Assembly: GCA_027451565.1 (NCBI GenBank)
Contig: DAIDJC010000122.1
Span: 1 to 9,203 of the forward strand
Origin: Limisphaerales bacterium
GTDB lineage: Bacteria; Verrucomicrobiota; Verrucomicrobiia; Limisphaerales; UBA11358
Direction: 5' to 3'
Length of the DNA stretch: 9,203 nt
Below are positions 6,487 through 9,203 of this stretch, piece by piece. The notes under the pieces are model-generated. The model ran no database searches and was not told where the DNA came from. It worked only from the letters and a program-made list of their open reading frames with translations. The position numbers and the translations under genes were made by a program. Each line of letters starts with the position of its first letter. Positions within the stretch are counted from its first letter, which is position 1.

Positions 6487-7356
6487 ATGAACCGGCTTCT
6501 CTACTGGGCGGGGCGCGCCCTGATAGGCTTCGTGCAGGCGATGCCCCTGCGGCTCGTGGCCCGCGCGGGTCGAGCCAGCGGCATGGCGGCTTATTACCTG
6601 GATGGCCGCCACCGCCGTGTCGTCAGCCACAACCTCCAGCACTGTTTTGGAAGGCAACAATCCCCTGAATCACTCAAAAAACTCGCCCGGGAACATTTCC
6701 GGCGTGTGGGTGAAAATTACCTTTGCGCGGTCAAGACCGCATCCATGTCCGCCCAAGAACTGGCCCCTCATTTGGAATTCACCGGCACGCATCATCTTCT
6801 GGACAAGCCAGGATGTCCCCCACTCCAGAGTTGCGTGGTGGCCATTGGTCACTTCGGCAATTTTGAGCTTTATGCCCGCCTGCAACAGGTGCTTCCCTCC
6901 TACACTTGCGCTGCCACCTACCGGGAGTTGAAGCAACCCGCCATGAACCGGCTCATGATGGAACTGCGCTCAACTTCCGGCTGCCACTTTTTTGAACGGC
7001 GCCGCGATGGCGCAGCCCTCCGCACCCTCTTGAACAAGCCCGGAATGATCCTCGGCCTCCTGGCAGACCAAAGTTCCCATGGAGTCCGCATCCCGTTTCT
7101 AGGCAGGGATTGCAACACATCCACGGCACCCGCAGTCCTGGCCTTGCGTTACGAATGCCCGCTTCATACCGCAATCTGTTACCGGGAAGGATTGGCTCGC
7201 TGGAAAGTGGAGTTTGGCCCGGAAATCCCCACGCGCCTGGCGGACCAGCCCAGGCCGGTGGAGGATATCATGCGCGATGTCAACGCTCGCCTGGAGCAAG
7301 GCGTGCTGCGCGATCCAGCCAATTGGTTCTGGGTGCATCGCCGTTGGAAGGACTAG
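6487..7356 (+). CDS. LpxL/HtrB-family lipid A (Kdo2-lipid IVA) acyltransferase
   Basis: This 289-residue enzyme is of the lysophospholipid acyltransferase (LPLAT) superfamily, LpxL/HtrB branch. It adds a secondary fatty acyl chain to the lipid A precursor at the inner membrane, normally from acyl-ACP. The catalytic H-x4-E motif reads GHFGNFE (His122, Glu127). Other family landmarks are ATYREL (143-148), FFERRRDGAALRTLL (168-182), GLLADQSS (190-197), PFLGRDCNTSTAPAVLALR (203-221) and the terminal WVHRRWK (282-288). The N-terminus (LLYWAGRALIGFVQAMPLRL) is the usual membrane-associating helix. I chose ATG 6487, nine codon-frame bases after the lpxK stop. The same frame also has TTG at 6475, overlapping the lpxK stop as TTGA, a possible coupled start adding four residues. 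Neither has a strong Shine-Dalgarno, so translation probably depends on ribosomes finishing lpxK. Which acyl position or chain it uses cannot be told. Confidence 0.93.
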   Translation: MNRLLYWAGRALIGFVQAMPLRLVARAGRASGMAAYYLDGRHRRVVSHNLQHCFGRQQSPESLKKLAREHFRRVGENYLCAVKTASMSAQELAPHLEFTGTHHLLDKPGCPPLQSCVVAIGHFGNFELYARLQQVLPSYTCAATYRELKQPAMNRLMMELRSTSGCHFFERRRDGAALRTLLNKPGMILGLLADQSSHGVRIPFLGRDCNTSTAPAVLALRYECPLHTAICYREGLARWKVEFGPEIPTRLADQPRPVEDIMRDVNARLEQGVLRDPANWFWVHRRWKD

Positions 7357-7357
7357 C

Positions 7358-8488
7358 ATGCCCGCCCTCCATTCATCCTCTCCCAAACGCCTGCTGATCC
7401 GGGGTGTAAACTGGCTGGGGGATGCCGTGATGACCACCCCGGCACTGATCCGCCTGCGTGAGGCGCTGCCCGAATCCACCATTATCATGGCCACCCCGCG
7501 CAAGCTGGCCGACCTCTGGCAGCACCACCCAGCGGTGGATGAAATCATCCCCTTGGAAACCGGGCAGGGACTTCTCTCCGTGGCCAGGCTCTTCCGTGCC
7601 GCCCGGCCTGACCATGCCCTCATTTTTCCCAACTCTCCCCGTTCGGCATTGGAAACCTGGCTCGCCCTCATCCCCAGGCGCACCGGATTGGCGCATTCAG
7701 GCAGGGGCTTTCTTTTAACCCAGGCCCTGCCACCGCGCACGGATCGCATCCCCATGCGCAAACGGTCCGTGTCCGAAATCCGCCAACTCATTATCCCCGC
7801 ATCCTCACCAGCCATTCCCAGCTCGCCCTGGCCTGCCCATGCCCATCAAATGCATGAATACCTTTACCTGGCTTCTGCTCTGGGTGCAAAAACCGATCCT
7901 GTGCCGCCCCGCTTGGATGTATCAGATGCCGAGCAAACCGCTGTTCTCAAAAAATTCGGACTGGATCGTCTTTCAAAACCTGTTTTGGGACTCAATCCCG
8001 GAGCCGAATACGGACCCGCGAAACGTTGGCCGTTGGAAAAATTTTTGGCTGCAGCGCGTGAGATACAGCGTAAAACAGGCTGTTCATGGATCCTGCTGGG
8101 TGGATCCAAGGACCTGGCTCTGACAGGCCCGATGGAAACCGCTCTTGCCACCCAACCCGGCTCGGCGCTGAATCTTGCCGGCAAAACATCGTTAAGGGAA
8201 TTGATGTGTCTCCTGGCCCAGTGCCGGGTTTTGCTGACCAACGATACCGGCCCCATGCATGTGGCAGCCGCTCTGGGCACTCCAGTGGTGGTTCCTTTTG
8301 GAAGCACTTCTCCAGCGCTCACCGGCCCGGGCATGCCTGGAGAGGCCCGTCATCATCTACTTTCCATCCACGCACCGTGCTCACCCTGTTTCCAGCGGCA
8401 GTGTCCAATTGATTTCCGATGCCTTCAAAACCTGCCGGAATCCATGGTGGTGTCCGCGGTGCTGGAGGTGCTCTCCCGGCCCTCTTGA
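7358..8488 (+). CDS. waaF: ADP-heptose:LPS heptosyltransferase II (GT9 family)
   Basis: This 376-residue GT-B glycosyltransferase of family GT9 transfers L-glycero-D-manno-heptose from ADP-heptose to the growing inner core of LPS. The N-terminal domain opens with RLLIRGVNWLGDAVMTTPAL (11-30), the acceptor-side motif of WaaF. The C-terminal nucleotide-sugar domain has GLNPGAEYGPAKRWP (211-225), ILLGGSKD (245-252), NLAGKTSLRELMCLL (272-286), then TNDTGPMHVAAALGTPVVV (294-312) and FGSTSPALTGP (314-324). The late Cys cluster CSPCFQRQCPIDFRC (341-355) is typical of heptosyltransferase II. Length is close to the family norm. ATG 7358 starts one base after the acyltransferase stop, with GGAAGGA (7346-7352) five bases upstream, the best ribosome site in the window. 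The frame is open further upstream, but only as a shadow of the previous gene. WaaF is favoured over WaaC from the first motif and the Cys cluster. Confidence 0.92.
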   Translation: MPALHSSSPKRLLIRGVNWLGDAVMTTPALIRLREALPESTIIMATPRKLADLWQHHPAVDEIIPLETGQGLLSVARLFRAARPDHALIFPNSPRSALETWLALIPRRTGLAHSGRGFLLTQALPPRTDRIPMRKRSVSEIRQLIIPASSPAIPSSPWPAHAHQMHEYLYLASALGAKTDPVPPRLDVSDAEQTAVLKKFGLDRLSKPVLGLNPGAEYGPAKRWPLEKFLAAAREIQRKTGCSWILLGGSKDLALTGPMETALATQPGSALNLAGKTSLRELMCLLAQCRVLLTNDTGPMHVAAALGTPVVVPFGSTSPALTGPGMPGEARHHLLSIHAPCSPCFQRQCPIDFRCLQNLPESMVVSAVLEVLSRPS

Positions 8489-8521
8489 AATTCACGAGGG
8501 CTTAAACCCGAAAAGCGCCTC

Positions 8522-9203
8522 TCATTCCGGTCCCCACACATTTTGCAAATAAGCCACCCCTTTGCGCACGGCTTCCACAGGCAGCTTGGGACTTAATTCA
8601 AACACCTTGATATGCTCCGGTTTGACATGCGGACGCAATGCCGCAAAGTCAATGTTCCCCGAACCCGGCGGACAATGGTCTGTGGCTGGAAACCGCACGT
8701 CATGCACGTGAAAGCCTGCCAGGCGCGAGCTGAGCGAGGCTAGAAAGGGTTCATGCTGGATGAATCCGAGGTTCTCCTTGATTTGCGCATGCCCGCAATC
8801 ATGCCAGTAACAGGCAGTCGCGGCAGGATATGATTCCAACAAAGCGGAAAAATCTGATTCCAAGGGAAGTTCATGAACGGCCTCGCGGTTTTCAAAACCC
8901 AGTTTCAACCCCAATTTTGCGGCCTCTGGAACCAGTCTCTGGAGTGATTCCCGCAGGCTTTTCATAAAGGGTTCCTTGCGAGCCTCGCGACGGGTCCTGG
9001 CCTGTTCCAAAAGCTTGAGGTAGCCTGCCGTCCCCTTTTCTCCGCGCTCCAGCAAAGTCTCCAGTTTGCTCCCGTAATCCTTCAAACTCTGGCTTCCCAA
9101 ATGCAAAACCACCAGCCTGGCTCCGATGCGTTGGGCAAATTCAAATGTCCTCAAGGTGTGTTTCAACGCCATCTCGCGCTCAAGCGCATCCGGGGAGGTG
9201 AAT
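8522..9203 (-). CDS. Sugar phosphate isomerase/epimerase family protein (partial, 5' end outside window)
   Basis: This is the C-terminal 226 residues of a xylose-isomerase-like TIM-barrel protein (AP endonuclease family 2 fold). The frame stays open to the right edge, so the true start lies outside the window. Numbering from the internal Met at 9172, metal-site landmarks are GFENRE (Glu94), WHDCGHAQ (Asp125, His128), GFHVHDVR (His155/His157) and a late VFELS (Glu192). PPGSGNIDF (168-176) is the usual loop before the last strand. VVLHLGS (21-27) is an early barrel strand. Family members are cytoplasmic, bind a divalent metal and isomerise or epimerise sugars, ketoses or inositols. The substrate here cannot be determined. 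It is convergent with waaF, with 33 bp between the stops and no clear terminator hairpin between them. The family call is strong. Confidence 0.9.
   Translation of the reverse strand, partial: FTSPDALEREMALKHTLRTFEFAQRIGARLVVLHLGSQSLKDYGSKLETLLERGEKGTAGYLKLLEQARTRREARKEPFMKSLRESLQRLVPEAAKLGLKLGFENREAVHELPLESDFSALLESYPAATACYWHDCGHAQIKENLGFIQHEPFLASLSSRLAGFHVHDVRFPATDHCPPGSGNIDFAALRPHVKPEHIKVFELSPKLPVEAVRKGVAYLQNVWGPE

Noticed and set aside
8489..8521. GGG-CTTAAA-CCC as a terminator between waaF and the isomerase gene
   Set aside because: A three-pair stem without a T-run is too weak.
1..9203. CRISPR arrays, tRNA/rRNA genes, insertion sequences, phage or defence genes
   Set aside because: I found no regularly spaced repeats, no tRNA-like cloverleaf, and no transposase, integrase or defence motifs on either strand.

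Overview
The window looks like chromosomal DNA from a Gram-negative bacterium that makes LPS. GC content is moderate to high in the genes and drops in one intergenic stretch (about 4850-5160). The style of the proteins suggests the PVC group, most likely Verrucomicrobiota: an lpxK with an N-terminal extension and a long insert, a short LpxL-type acyltransferase directly beside a GT9 heptosyltransferase, and a secreted family-2 glycoside hydrolase. That placement is an inference from protein style, since no rRNA or other marker gene is present.

Layout. (1) Positions 1-2631, minus strand: one uninterrupted frame of 877 codons that runs off the left edge. It encodes a secreted GH2 beta-galactosidase-like enzyme. 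Near residue 711 it switches, without a frame break, into sequence resembling the beta-propeller of an S9 (prolyl oligopeptidase/DPP-type) peptidase. (2) Positions 2765-3457, plus strand: a classical short-chain dehydrogenase/reductase, divergent from the hydrolase. (3) Positions 3458-4260: a gene-poor stretch with no convincing intact gene. It holds the decayed C-terminal part of an integral membrane protein (probably MFS-type), on the minus strand and broken by an in-frame stop. (4) Positions 4262-4849, minus strand: a 195-residue Ser/Asn/Gln-rich protein made of four related helical motifs arranged as two long repeats. A sequence close to the sigma-28 (FliA) promoter consensus lies about 60 bp upstream. 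(5) Positions 5288-8488, plus strand: a compact three-gene LPS operon, lpxK, an LpxL/HtrB-family acyltransferase, and waaF. (6) Positions 8522-9203, minus strand: the C-terminal part of a sugar phosphate isomerase/epimerase-type TIM-barrel protein, cut by the right edge and convergent with the operon.

How the genes work together. The three LPS genes carry out linked steps in building lipid A and the inner core: 4'-phosphorylation of the lipid A disaccharide, secondary acylation, and heptose addition. Their spacing (9 nt or a 4-nt overlap, then 1 nt) implies one transcript with translational coupling. The left half looks like an accessory carbohydrate-use region (GH2 enzyme, SDR, dead transporter) that has been rearranged. 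The most unusual items are the GH2/S9 chimera and the repeat protein with its sigma-28-like promoter.
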